From Halobacteriovorax sp. HLS (GTDB lineage Bacteria; Bdellovibrionota; Bacteriovoracia; Bacteriovoracales; Bacteriovoracaceae), in assembly GCF_004006665.1 (NCBI RefSeq), contig NZ_QOCL01000001.1, forward strand, positions 62,001-126,000: a DNA stretch of 64,000 nucleotides. Reading direction: 5' to 3'. Below the pieces are notes generated by a model, which saw only the letters and a list, made by a program, of their open reading frames with translations, had not been told where the DNA came from and did not search any database. The position numbers were made by a program, and so were the translations under genes. This document shows, piece after piece, positions 53,111 to 60,802 of the stretch (the stretch's first letter is position 1; the number at the start of each line of letters is the position of its first letter).

Positions 53111-53773
53111 TTATGTGCTTTTTAATCTATCAAAATTAGCAAGTATCTGAGTGATTAGCTCACCTTCTTCAAGTTTCTTAATCGATGCTAACTTTTCGTA
53201 AGCATCAAAGATTGAAAATCTTCTATGATCATCTGTTTCTAAGAATAACCTCTCAATAGGAATTGAGTTAAGAGAACGATATCCTTTAGAATTTGGAAAG
53301 AAGAGCATATTTCCATATGAGAAGTAACATCCCCTTTTGATTAAATCTTTTGTTGTATTTTCATCACCGTTGTAATCATGAAAAACAAGCTTGCCTTTAA
53401 ACTTAGACTTTTTATAACACTCGATAATTTCATTGTAGGCTTTCACACAGTGAATAATAACAAAAGAGTCTCCTCTTTTAGCAGCAACATTTAATTGAAA
53501 AAGAAATACTTTTTTTTGAAGCTCAATAGAAATATCTTTACTAGTTCTATCAATTCCCATCTCCCCTAAGCATAATACATCTGCTTCAAGCATTATATAT
53601 TCGAAGGAACTAAGCTTCTCTAAGTACTCCTCAGTTAAGTCCCAAGGATGGATACCTAAGCATTGGTATTTACCTTTTAAAAACTCTGCAGGTCCTTTTT
53701 TTAGGTCGATACTATAGAAATCAATTACTTCATCATGATTACTTAGAATATGGGTGTGAAAATTTAGATGCAT
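53111..53773 (-). CDS. TatD-family metal-dependent hydrolase-like protein
   Basis: 220 residues, slightly short for TatD. Metal-binding NFHTH (H6, H8) at the start, GIHPWDL, EADVLCLGEMGID (metal glutamate), FVIIHCVKAYNE, and LFLETDDHR near the end follow the TatD order. TatD proteins are metal-dependent nucleases/phosphoesterases. The sequence is divergent, so substrate is open. It lies 47 bases downstream of the tcdA gene on the same strand. Confidence 0.82.
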   Translation of the reverse strand: MHLNFHTHILSNHDEVIDFYSIDLKKGPAEFLKGKYQCLGIHPWDLTEEYLEKLSSFEYIMLEADVLCLGEMGIDRTSKDISIELQKKVFLFQLNVAAKRGDSFVIIHCVKAYNEIIECYKKSKFKGKLVFHDYNGDENTTKDLIKRGCYFSYGNMLFFPNSKGYRSLNSIPIERLFLETDDHRRFSIFDAYEKLASIKKLEEGELITQILANFDRLKST

Positions 53774-53820
53774 AACCTAATTATAAACATATATAGAAAT
53801 AAAAATAGGTAATTTTTCTT

Positions 53821-54612
53821 TTATTTAGAAATAAGATCTTTTATAACTTCATTAGCTGCAACAAAACCTAAAGTAGCAGTAACAGGAGTGATACTTCCAT
53901 AACCAGAATAGCAATCTAGTTTATGCCCCTTTAGTTGTGCATTCGTAATCTGACAAACACTACCATCATCTTGATAAAGATACGGTAACTCATGAGAGAA
54001 GATACTCTTTACTCCAAACTTAACTTTCTCTCTTGGAAAGTCAAAGTGTCCCCTGAGATGTTTTCTAAGTTTTTGTAATAATCGATCATTCCAAGAATCA
54101 CATAAGTCTTCAACCAAAACCTTTGTCGGGTCTTGTTTTCCACCGGCGCCACCTACTGTCACGACTTTAAGGTTTCTTTTTACACATTCATTAATAAGAA
54201 TAGCTTTATTAACAAGTGAATCTATTGCATCAATAACATAGTCAAAATTATGAGATAGGATATCTTCAGCTGTATTTTCAGTGAAAAAGTCTTGAATACT
54301 ATCGATTTGAATTTCAGGATTAATAACTAGTGCTCGAGATTTCATAACCTCAACTTTAGGACGACCGATTTGCCCATCAATTGCATGAATCTGTCTATTC
54401 ACATTCGTAATACAGATATCGTCGAGATCAACAATCGTTATCTTGCCAACGCCAGAACGCGCCAGGGCCTCGACACTCCAAGAGCCGACTCCACCAATAC
54501 CGATCACACAAACGTGAGAGCTTTTTAACTTATCTAAAGCTAAATTACCGTATAACCTTTTTATTGCGCCAAAACGCATATCATAATCTGTCATTATTTT
54601 TGGATTTATCAC
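53821..54612 (-). CDS. tcdA: tRNA threonylcarbamoyladenosine dehydratase (TcdA/CsdL)
   Basis: 263 residues, ThiF/E1-like. The nucleotide loop VIGIGGVGSW, IVDLDDICITNVNRQIHA (the NRQ motif) and the catalytic cysteine region near GSVCQITNAQLKGHKLDCYS are typical of TcdA, which cyclises t6A to ct6A in tRNA. Start is GTG at 54612; an ATG at 54594 (MTDYDMRFG) is a possible alternative. Neither has a clear ribosome-binding site. Confidence 0.92.
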   Translation of the reverse strand: MINPKIMTDYDMRFGAIKRLYGNLALDKLKSSHVCVIGIGGVGSWSVEALARSGVGKITIVDLDDICITNVNRQIHAIDGQIGRPKVEVMKSRALVINPEIQIDSIQDFFTENTAEDILSHNFDYVIDAIDSLVNKAILINECVKRNLKVVTVGGAGGKQDPTKVLVEDLCDSWNDRLLQKLRKHLRGHFDFPREKVKFGVKSIFSHELPYLYQDDGSVCQITNAQLKGHKLDCYSGYGSITPVTATLGFVAANEVIKDLISK

Positions 54613-54805
54613 AGTTTTTATAATAATTAAAAGAAGAAATTAGGTGGTTTCAAATTGTCCCAAATAGAGTAAGTCTTACATACTTTGCCTATCTTCTTCT
54701 TACATTTTTACAACTCGGCCAAGGAAGACTTCTTATTTCTTGCACTTAAACATCAGAAATGATGAAATGCGATGAGTATCTAACAGTAATCTTTGGGGAG
54801 AGAGA

Positions 54806-56155
54806 ATGTTTTTTAAACCTAATAAGCTATCAATAATACTAATTGCTTTATCTATGACACTATTAACTTCATGTAATGAAGAAGATAAGTGTACCGAAAC
54901 CTTCATTAAAGACAAGCAATCACTAGAGTCAAAGTTTAAAGATTTATATTCTTCAAAGACATCTTCTGAAGAATTTGAAGAATTCAAAGAACAGATCTCT
55001 ACTTTTATTAAAACCTATCCTACAAAGTGTGAACATGACGGAAAAGTTCAAGACATCAACTCTGAACTTACTCAGTTTTTAAAAACAGTTAATTCTAAAT
55101 CTCTAGCAACACCAAAAGTCATTTATGGAAATGACGATAGACAAGATATTGATCAAGCTACTGATGAGAGATATAAGTTATGGGCCCAATCAGTTGCAGT
55201 CCAAATTAATACTAGTGATATTAGTTCAGATGGAACTCTACCTAGCACGACGATTGGCGATAATATGTCACTTTGCTCTAGCGAAAGATTTGTAGATCAA
55301 ATAAATCCTGGAAGGTGCTCGGGGTTTCTTTTAGGTGAAGATATTCTCGTGACTGCTGGTCATTGTGTTCAAAATCAATCTGAATGTGAAAACTATAGCT
55401 GGGCCTTTGGATTTACAAATGGAGTGAGTAAAATAGAAGCGAAGAATCTATACAAATGTAGCTCGATCATTTCTAGAAAACTTGATAATGATACAGAAGC
55501 AGACTATGCAGTTTTAAAACTAGATAGAGTTGTGCAAGATAGAAAGCCGCTGAAATTTAGAGCTTCTGGAAAAATCGCTAATAATACTTCTATTGTTGTT
55601 ATTGGGCACCCATCAGGGTTACCTATGAAAGTTGCCTCTGGTGCAAAAGTTAGAACCAATAGTGATAGCTGGTTCTTCGTTGGAAACTTAGATACCTTTG
55701 GTGGAAACTCTGGTTCGCCAGTCTTTAACAATAACACTGCTGAAGTTGAAGGTATTTTAGTTCGTGGTGAAAATGACTACAACTGGGTTACAGATGACTC
55801 AGGCAAGTACTGCAAAGTTTCTAATCAGTGTAAAGATAGTGAGTGTCGCGGTGAAGATGTTACTAGAATAACTAAAGTAGACTCACTACCTGAACAACTT
55901 ACTGCCCAGTCAGTATTCTCTTCTCTCTACGAACTGAAAACAACGACTCTTGCAAACAAAGGAACTAGCTTTCCCGTATACTTTAGAGAAGATTCTACCC
56001 ATTTTATTGCAGGACTTAAGTTTCTCTCAACTTGTGGTATTCACTTCGCGGATCAGTCTAGCACCAACGAGTGGATAAATTCTAAAGTAGTTGAATGTAC
56101 AAGTGAAAAATCACAACTTCTTGAAATAATAGATCAGTATCTAGATCAAATTTAA
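54806..56155 (+). CDS. Secreted trypsin-like serine protease lipoprotein with C-terminal extension
   Basis: 449 residues: lipobox LTSC (C23), a helical linker (about 30-100), then a protease domain related to the protein at 26721. Triad H186 (TAGHC), D233 (EADYAVLKLD) and S302 (GGNSGSPV). Shared features include YGNDDRQDI before the domain (YGTDDRVDI in the other). The C-terminal 110 residues extend beyond the paralogue and contain further cysteines (NQCKDSECRG; TCGIHF). Clear ribosome-binding site GGGGAGAGAG. Anchored extracytoplasmic protease. Confidence 0.9.
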   Translation: MFFKPNKLSIILIALSMTLLTSCNEEDKCTETFIKDKQSLESKFKDLYSSKTSSEEFEEFKEQISTFIKTYPTKCEHDGKVQDINSELTQFLKTVNSKSLATPKVIYGNDDRQDIDQATDERYKLWAQSVAVQINTSDISSDGTLPSTTIGDNMSLCSSERFVDQINPGRCSGFLLGEDILVTAGHCVQNQSECENYSWAFGFTNGVSKIEAKNLYKCSSIISRKLDNDTEADYAVLKLDRVVQDRKPLKFRASGKIANNTSIVVIGHPSGLPMKVASGAKVRTNSDSWFFVGNLDTFGGNSGSPVFNNNTAEVEGILVRGENDYNWVTDDSGKYCKVSNQCKDSECRGEDVTRITKVDSLPEQLTAQSVFSSLYELKTTTLANKGTSFPVYFREDSTHFIAGLKFLSTCGIHFADQSSTNEWINSKVVECTSEKSQLLEIIDQYLDQI

Positions 56156-56171
56156 CTTTCTTTTTAATAAA

Positions 56172-56206
56172 ATCTTCACACTTTCATTCTAGAATTGTGT
56201 GAAGAT
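56172..56206 (+). terminator. Inverted repeat with nested palindrome after a protease gene
   Basis: ATCTTCACAC (56172-56181) and its exact complement (56197-56206), 10 pairs, enclose 15 bases that themselves contain the dyad ATTCTAGAAT (56186-56195). It lies 17 bases after the protease stop. Only a short AT stretch follows rather than a T run, so it may be a terminator or a protein-binding site for the next gene. Confidence 0.5.
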
Positions 56207-56225
56207 ATTTACAAAGAGGTTTTAG

Positions 56226-56621
56226 ATGATTACTCCCCTACTAAGTCCAATTAAAGATGCTTCCCCAGAAGAGATTGAACTTTACTACAAGGTTGAAGAG
56301 TCAATGGTAAGCTCAGGAGAGCTGAGAATTTCTCAAAAAGAGATGTACGAAGATATCGATAATCACGAAAGTATTTATCATCTAAAAAATCATGATCACT
56401 TTCATTACTTTTGCATACTAAGTGCCCTAGCAATCGGAGCACTTGCCTACTACAACTACCTTGAGGCCGGAAGTATTAATATTCACACTCTTGGACTTTT
56501 CTTTGCAACATTGGCCATGCTTCTTTTGACCTGGATTATTTGGCACCCTAAGCTCAAATATGAACGACAGTCACGAGAGTTCTTTAGAACACACAGACGA
56601 CTTTTTCTATTTAAAGACTGA
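56226..56621 (+). CDS. Small two-TM hypothetical membrane protein
   Basis: 131 residues. A soluble acidic N-terminus (1-55) with several histidines (HESIYHLKNHDHFHYF) precedes two TM helices (about 60-78 and 87-106) and a short basic tail. No family recognised. Ribosome-binding site AGAGG. It lies between a protease gene and flagellin and is probably a single-gene unit. Confidence 0.7.
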   Translation: MITPLLSPIKDASPEEIELYYKVEESMVSSGELRISQKEMYEDIDNHESIYHLKNHDHFHYFCILSALAIGALAYYNYLEAGSINIHTLGLFFATLAMLLLTWIIWHPKLKYERQSREFFRTHRRLFLFKD

Positions 56622-56674
56622 TCAAGTTCATCAACCTTTGATAATTTTATTGGAATTCGGAATAATTTTCCTAA

Positions 56675-56699
56675 TAAAATTGGAAAAAATTGCCGACAT
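56675..56699 (+). promoter_or_regulatory. Sigma-28-like promoter of the flagellin gene
   Basis: GCCGACAT (56692-56699) matches the GCCGATAA -10 of sigma-28 at 6 of 8; TAAAATTG (56675-56682) matches TAAAGTTT at 6 of 8, but the spacer is 9 rather than 11 bases. The gene downstream is flagellin, a standard sigma-28 target, which supports the call despite the short spacing. The leader to the ATG at 56782 is long (about 75 bases). Confidence 0.5.
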
Positions 56700-56781
56700 T
56701 AAGTAAACCTCAAGGAAAACTCATGAGGATATTTAGAAAAAGGTATTTCTAAATTTTAAAGGATTAAAACGGTCAAGGATT

Positions 56782-57612
56782 ATGACTCTATCGTTACTTA
56801 CCAATGTCGGTTCGCAGGCATCTTTGCATCAAATGGCAAAGAATACTTCTAGAACTGAAAAGACGATGAAACAGCTCTCTACAGGTTCGAGAGTGTTTGA
56901 GGCGGCAGTAGACCCATCTGGGTTGGCAATAACTGAAGTCATGCGTGCAAAAGATAGATCCCTTGGACAAACAATAAGAAATATTTCGGAAGGTATCTCC
57001 TTATTCCATACGGCAGAAGGTAGCCTTGGAGAAATAAGTAATCTTGCAATTCGTATGCGTGAGCTGGCCATGCAATCTGCCAACGATACTTTTGATACCA
57101 CTGCCAGAACACTGATAAATAAAGAGTTTCAAGACTTAAGAAAAGAGGTTGATCGTATTAGCTCTACTTCTCAATACAATGGAAGACAACTTCTAGACGG
57201 AAGCGGAATAAACTACGAGTTTCAAGTCGGCTTTCGTGGAACGGATCAGAATAGAATTACTTTTGACTCTTCAAAACTGAAAACAACAACAAGTAGTTTA
57301 GGCGTGGCCAGCGCAACTATAGATTCCAAAGCAGGAGCTCAAGGTGCCCTTTCTAAGATTGATGGGATGATTGAAAAGCTAAGTCACAAAAGAGCTTTAC
57401 TTGGATCAATGGGAACACGATTAGAAACTTCTAATGCTAATGCTCACACCGATAAAATTAATAACTCTGATGCTAAGTCCAGAATAAAAGACACTGACTT
57501 TGCAAAAGCGACAGCTGAGAAAGCTAAGCTCGATATCATTAGCAATGCTAATATTGCGACTCAAGGTTTACATAATAATAATCCTAGAAAAATAGCAAGG
57601 CTTCTAGCTTAG
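56782..57612 (+). CDS. Flagellin
   Basis: 276 residues, a short flagellin with D0/D1 only. The N-terminal part (MAKNTSRTEKTMKQLSTGSR; AIRMRELAMQSANDT; INKEFQDLRKEVDRIS; TSQYNGRQLLDG) and the C-terminal part (IDGMIEKLSHKRALLGSMGT; DTDFAKATAEKAKLDIISNA; IATQGLHNN) are the conserved coiled-coil ends; the central surface domains are absent. It builds the filament exported by the flagellar secretion system. Convergent with a zinc-ribbon gene (9-base overlap). Preceded by a sigma-28-like promoter. Confidence 0.97.
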   Translation: MTLSLLTNVGSQASLHQMAKNTSRTEKTMKQLSTGSRVFEAAVDPSGLAITEVMRAKDRSLGQTIRNISEGISLFHTAEGSLGEISNLAIRMRELAMQSANDTFDTTARTLINKEFQDLRKEVDRISSTSQYNGRQLLDGSGINYEFQVGFRGTDQNRITFDSSKLKTTTSSLGVASATIDSKAGAQGALSKIDGMIEKLSHKRALLGSMGTRLETSNANAHTDKINNSDAKSRIKDTDFAKATAEKAKLDIISNANIATQGLHNNNPRKIARLLA

Positions 57613-58236
57613 CATACTCCAAGATTGTCCATCATATTTAAAGTGTTGAAGCTTCAAAGTGTTCTGCTGACAGCTTTCACAAGGCCTAAAGTATGGGTCA
57701 CTTTTAACAATAAACCAATCTTTATCAATAGTTTTAGAAAGTTGATCTAATAAAGTCACACTCTCTTTTCTAGCAAGTGAGAACCTCTCCCAAAGCATCT
57801 TCATAGGAGTAGAATGAATTTCTTCTAGAATTAGGGTGTTAATTTTGTTCGGTATCTCTGTCAAAATAAGATCTCTTTGCGTGACAAACCTTGCCCCACA
57901 ACTAGAACAACAATGTACCTTTAAATCTTCTGGCCTAGAGTTTTCAAACTCACCTAGCTGGGTCGTAACTTCTTTATTCATTTCAGCACATTGAAAATAG
58001 ATTGTTAGAATAGACCTTAGACGCCAAAATAAAGTGAGACTCCAAGGATCACTAAAATGAATATCATTTAATGTTCCAGCTCCACCATATGCTTGGGTGT
58101 AGCGATCATAGGCCGATGGTAAATCAGAGTCTAATAGATCCGAAACATTATTCATCCAATGCGACCAAACAGAGTGATTCTCATAATCCATTAGGCTTGA
58201 GAATGCCGATAAAAAAGATTTAAGCTTTGTTTCCAT
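57604..58236 (-). CDS. Hypothetical zinc-ribbon protein (DUF6966-like N-domain)
   Basis: 210 residues, cytoplasmic. The N-terminal 100 residues are helical with YGGAGTLNDIHF, which I tentatively liken to DUF6966. Two CxxC pairs, CSSCGARFVT near residue 112 and CESCQ near residue 190, would bind one zinc. FlhC, a flagellar regulator, also has a CxxCG-F-T segment, and the gene abuts flagellin, but the rest of the sequence does not match FlhC. Function unknown. Confidence 0.65.
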   Translation of the reverse strand: METKLKSFLSAFSSLMDYENHSVWSHWMNNVSDLLDSDLPSAYDRYTQAYGGAGTLNDIHFSDPWSLTLFWRLRSILTIYFQCAEMNKEVTTQLGEFENSRPEDLKVHCCSSCGARFVTQRDLILTEIPNKINTLILEEIHSTPMKMLWERFSLARKESVTLLDQLSKTIDKDWFIVKSDPYFRPCESCQQNTLKLQHFKYDGQSWSMLS

Positions 58237-58316
58237 AGCTTTTTATAGCAAATTCAAGCCCCTATGTCGTGGAATTCTTTACACATTGATTGTTCTATCG
58301 ACATTAATTTGCTAAT

Positions 58317-58322
58317 TACAAT
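58317..58322 (+). promoter_or_regulatory. Candidate -10 box directly before a start codon
   Basis: TACAAT (5 of 6 to TATAAT) ends 5 bases before the ATG at 58328; there is no ribosome-binding site between. The -35 region is poor. Suggests a leaderless mRNA, on motif evidence only. Confidence 0.3.
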
Positions 58323-58327
58323 CACTT

Positions 58328-60802
58328 ATGAATAAAACACCTGAACTACTCTTACCTGCCGGAAATATGGAAATGTGCTTAGCGGCCATCCACAACGGGG
58401 CCAATGCTATTTATGTAGGCATGCCTGAATTTAATGCGCGAGGTAGAAGTAGTGACCATAGTTTTGAACAGCTAAAAGAAATTATTGATACTTGCCACCT
58501 ATACAATGTAAAAGTTCATATCGCATTTAATGTTCTAATTTTTGAAGAAGAATTAACAAAGGCCAAAGAACTAATTACAAAACTCATCCCACTCAATCCG
58601 GATGCAATTATTGTTCAAGACCTAGGCCTTGTAAGGTTAATAAAGTCCATGGCGCCTAACCAAGTTATTCACGCTTCAACGCAAATGACTGTTACTAATG
58701 AACTCGCAATTGAACTGACCAAAGATTTAGATATTGAACGCTATGTCCTTGGCCGAGAGAATTCGCTTAGTGAAATTAAGAAGATGAAAGACCATACTGA
58801 TAAGGAACTAGAAGTATTTGTTCATGGAGCACTATGTGTTGCCTACTCAGGTCAGTGCTTTACCAGTGAGTCTATCGGGGGCAGAAGTGCAAACAGAGGT
58901 CAGTGCGCTCAGAGCTGCCGATTTGAGTATGATTTAATTGTCGATGGACAAAAACAAAATCTAGTCGACAGAAACTATCTAGTCTCTCCTAAAGACCTTT
59001 GCGGAATTAATGAGATTGACTCCCTTGCACAACTTGGTGTTGACTCTCTCAAAGTAGAAGGACGTCTTAAAAGTCCTCAATTTGTAGCCTCCGTAGCGAG
59101 AAGTTATAGAAAAGCACTCGATGATTCGAAAGCACCAAAACAAGATCTAATAAATGAAATGGCCATTACCTACTCTCGTGGATTCTTTCCAGGTTGGCTT
59201 CACGGTGTAGATCATCAACAGTTAGTTGATGGACATTATGGAAGTAATAGAGGGTTAAAGGTTGGTCAAGTTCTGGAGCTACGAAAAAACTCTATAACGA
59301 TTGGCTCAGACATTAAGATACATAAAGGAGACGGTGTTTTATTTAATTCTACCACCGATCGCAATCTAAAAGAAATTGGAACTAAAGTTTATGAAGTTTT
59401 TCCATTCAGAAATAATCGATATGAGTTGAGATTTTCTAAAGACTTCAAGATAGACAAAGTTGCAATTGGTAGTGATATATACATCAACTCTTCACCGGGC
59501 CTTACTAAAGAACTTACTAAAAGTTATAGTGATAAGAACTATCTTAAAAAATTAGAAATTGAGGTAAAACTCTTTGCAGTTGTTGGACAAGAACTCATTC
59601 TTGAATATAGGTATAATGATAAGATTGTCTCCTCTAAGTCTGAAGATAAATTAGAGCTTGCTCAAAAAACATTAGATATAGATAAAGTTAAAAAAGAAGT
59701 TTCCTCACTTGGAGCAACTATATTTAATGCTTCAAAGATTACAATTGAAACAGAATCGAGTTCCCCCTTTATTCCAAATAAAGTTCTAAAAGGACTCAGA
59801 CAACAAAACTCCCAAAAACTACTTGAGCTACTTTCACAAAAGCGAGAACAAGAAGTTAGAGACTTTGACCTTAATCCTATCCAGGTAGTCTCATCTGTCA
59901 AAACGAGCAAGTTTAGAATTCTTCTAAGAGATATCGAGCAAGTTAGAAGCTTCACAGAAAAGTTAATGGAACAGCTTGAACTTAAAACTTACCTAGACTC
60001 AATTATTTTAGATTTCGAATACGGAAAAGATTATCAAGAATCTGTAGATATTTTAAAAGCAGCGGGCATAGAAAGTGCAATTGCTACAAATAGAATTTTG
60101 AAACCTGGTGAATATCATCACCTTAAAAGTATAATAAGAATAGCTCCTGACTATATTTTAGCGAGAAATTTAGGAAGTATGCAATTTATAAAAGAGAATT
60201 CTTCTAAAACGAGAGTCGCGGGAGACTTTAGTTTGAATATCTCCAACTCTCTTACTAGCGATTATCTCTTTAACAAAGGATTTGAGACATTAACACCAAG
60301 TTATGACCTAAATGAGCAACAACTTCTCTCTTTGATAGAACATAGCTCAAATAAGAACTTCGAAGTGACTATACATCAGTATATGCCAAGTTTTCACATG
60401 GAGCATTGTGTATATGCGGCCTTTCTTTCTAAAGGCAGCTCCTTTAAAGACTGCGGTAAACCTTGTGAGAAACACAAGGTAGAGTTACATGATCAATTCG
60501 GAAATAAGCACTTCATTAAGGCCGATCAGGAATGTCGCAACACTATGTATAATGCGACTTCTATCGGAGCTGCGAGTTTGATAACTAAGTCTAATCTACT
60601 TGGTGTCTCTTTATTTAGAATCGAGGCCCTTCATGAAGAAGGTTCAGTTATATTCGAAAAATTTAAACTCTATATTGAGCATATACTTGGAAATATTTCA
60701 ATTGAAGATCTCAACAACTCTCTTGGCCAGCAAGAAAGTTATGGACTCTCATCTGGTCAACTTTTCAAAAGTGATGATTATCAAGATCGAAAGAAGAATT
60801 AA
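58328..60802 (+). CDS. U32 family peptidase-like 23S rRNA hydroxylation protein (RlhA-like)
   Basis: 824 residues. The N-terminal half is the U32 domain: ELLLPAGNMEMCLAAIHNGA, AIYVGMPEFNARG, and cysteines C170, C177, C193, C197 (GALCVAYSGQC to GQCAQSC), which in RlhA/TrhP proteins hold an iron-sulfur cluster. The C-terminal half is the collagenase-like DUF3656 extension of RlhA, ending with a further cysteine group (CGKPCEKH). RlhA introduces 5-hydroxycytidine into 23S rRNA; tRNA hydroxylation (TrhP) is the alternative. Length favours RlhA. Confidence 0.88.
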   Translation: MNKTPELLLPAGNMEMCLAAIHNGANAIYVGMPEFNARGRSSDHSFEQLKEIIDTCHLYNVKVHIAFNVLIFEEELTKAKELITKLIPLNPDAIIVQDLGLVRLIKSMAPNQVIHASTQMTVTNELAIELTKDLDIERYVLGRENSLSEIKKMKDHTDKELEVFVHGALCVAYSGQCFTSESIGGRSANRGQCAQSCRFEYDLIVDGQKQNLVDRNYLVSPKDLCGINEIDSLAQLGVDSLKVEGRLKSPQFVASVARSYRKALDDSKAPKQDLINEMAITYSRGFFPGWLHGVDHQQLVDGHYGSNRGLKVGQVLELRKNSITIGSDIKIHKGDGVLFNSTTDRNLKEIGTKVYEVFPFRNNRYELRFSKDFKIDKVAIGSDIYINSSPGLTKELTKSYSDKNYLKKLEIEVKLFAVVGQELILEYRYNDKIVSSKSEDKLELAQKTLDIDKVKKEVSSLGATIFNASKITIETESSSPFIPNKVLKGLRQQNSQKLLELLSQKREQEVRDFDLNPIQVVSSVKTSKFRILLRDIEQVRSFTEKLMEQLELKTYLDSIILDFEYGKDYQESVDILKAAGIESAIATNRILKPGEYHHLKSIIRIAPDYILARNLGSMQFIKENSSKTRVAGDFSLNISNSLTSDYLFNKGFETLTPSYDLNEQQLLSLIEHSSNKNFEVTIHQYMPSFHMEHCVYAAFLSKGSSFKDCGKPCEKHKVELHDQFGNKHFIKADQECRNTMYNATSIGAASLITKSNLLGVSLFRIEALHEEGSVIFEKFKLYIEHILGNISIEDLNNSLGQQESYGLSSGQLFKSDDYQDRKKN

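Noticed and set aside
56675-56700. Sigma-54 promoter (TTGG...TTGC) upstream of flagellin
   Set aside because: The GG to GC distance is 8 bases, not the required 10. The GCCGACAT element fits sigma-28 better.
57604-58236. FlhC-like flagellar master regulator
   Set aside because: Only the CxxCG-F-T segment and the location beside flagellin fit. The rest of the protein does not align with FlhC, and the second CxxC is much further away.
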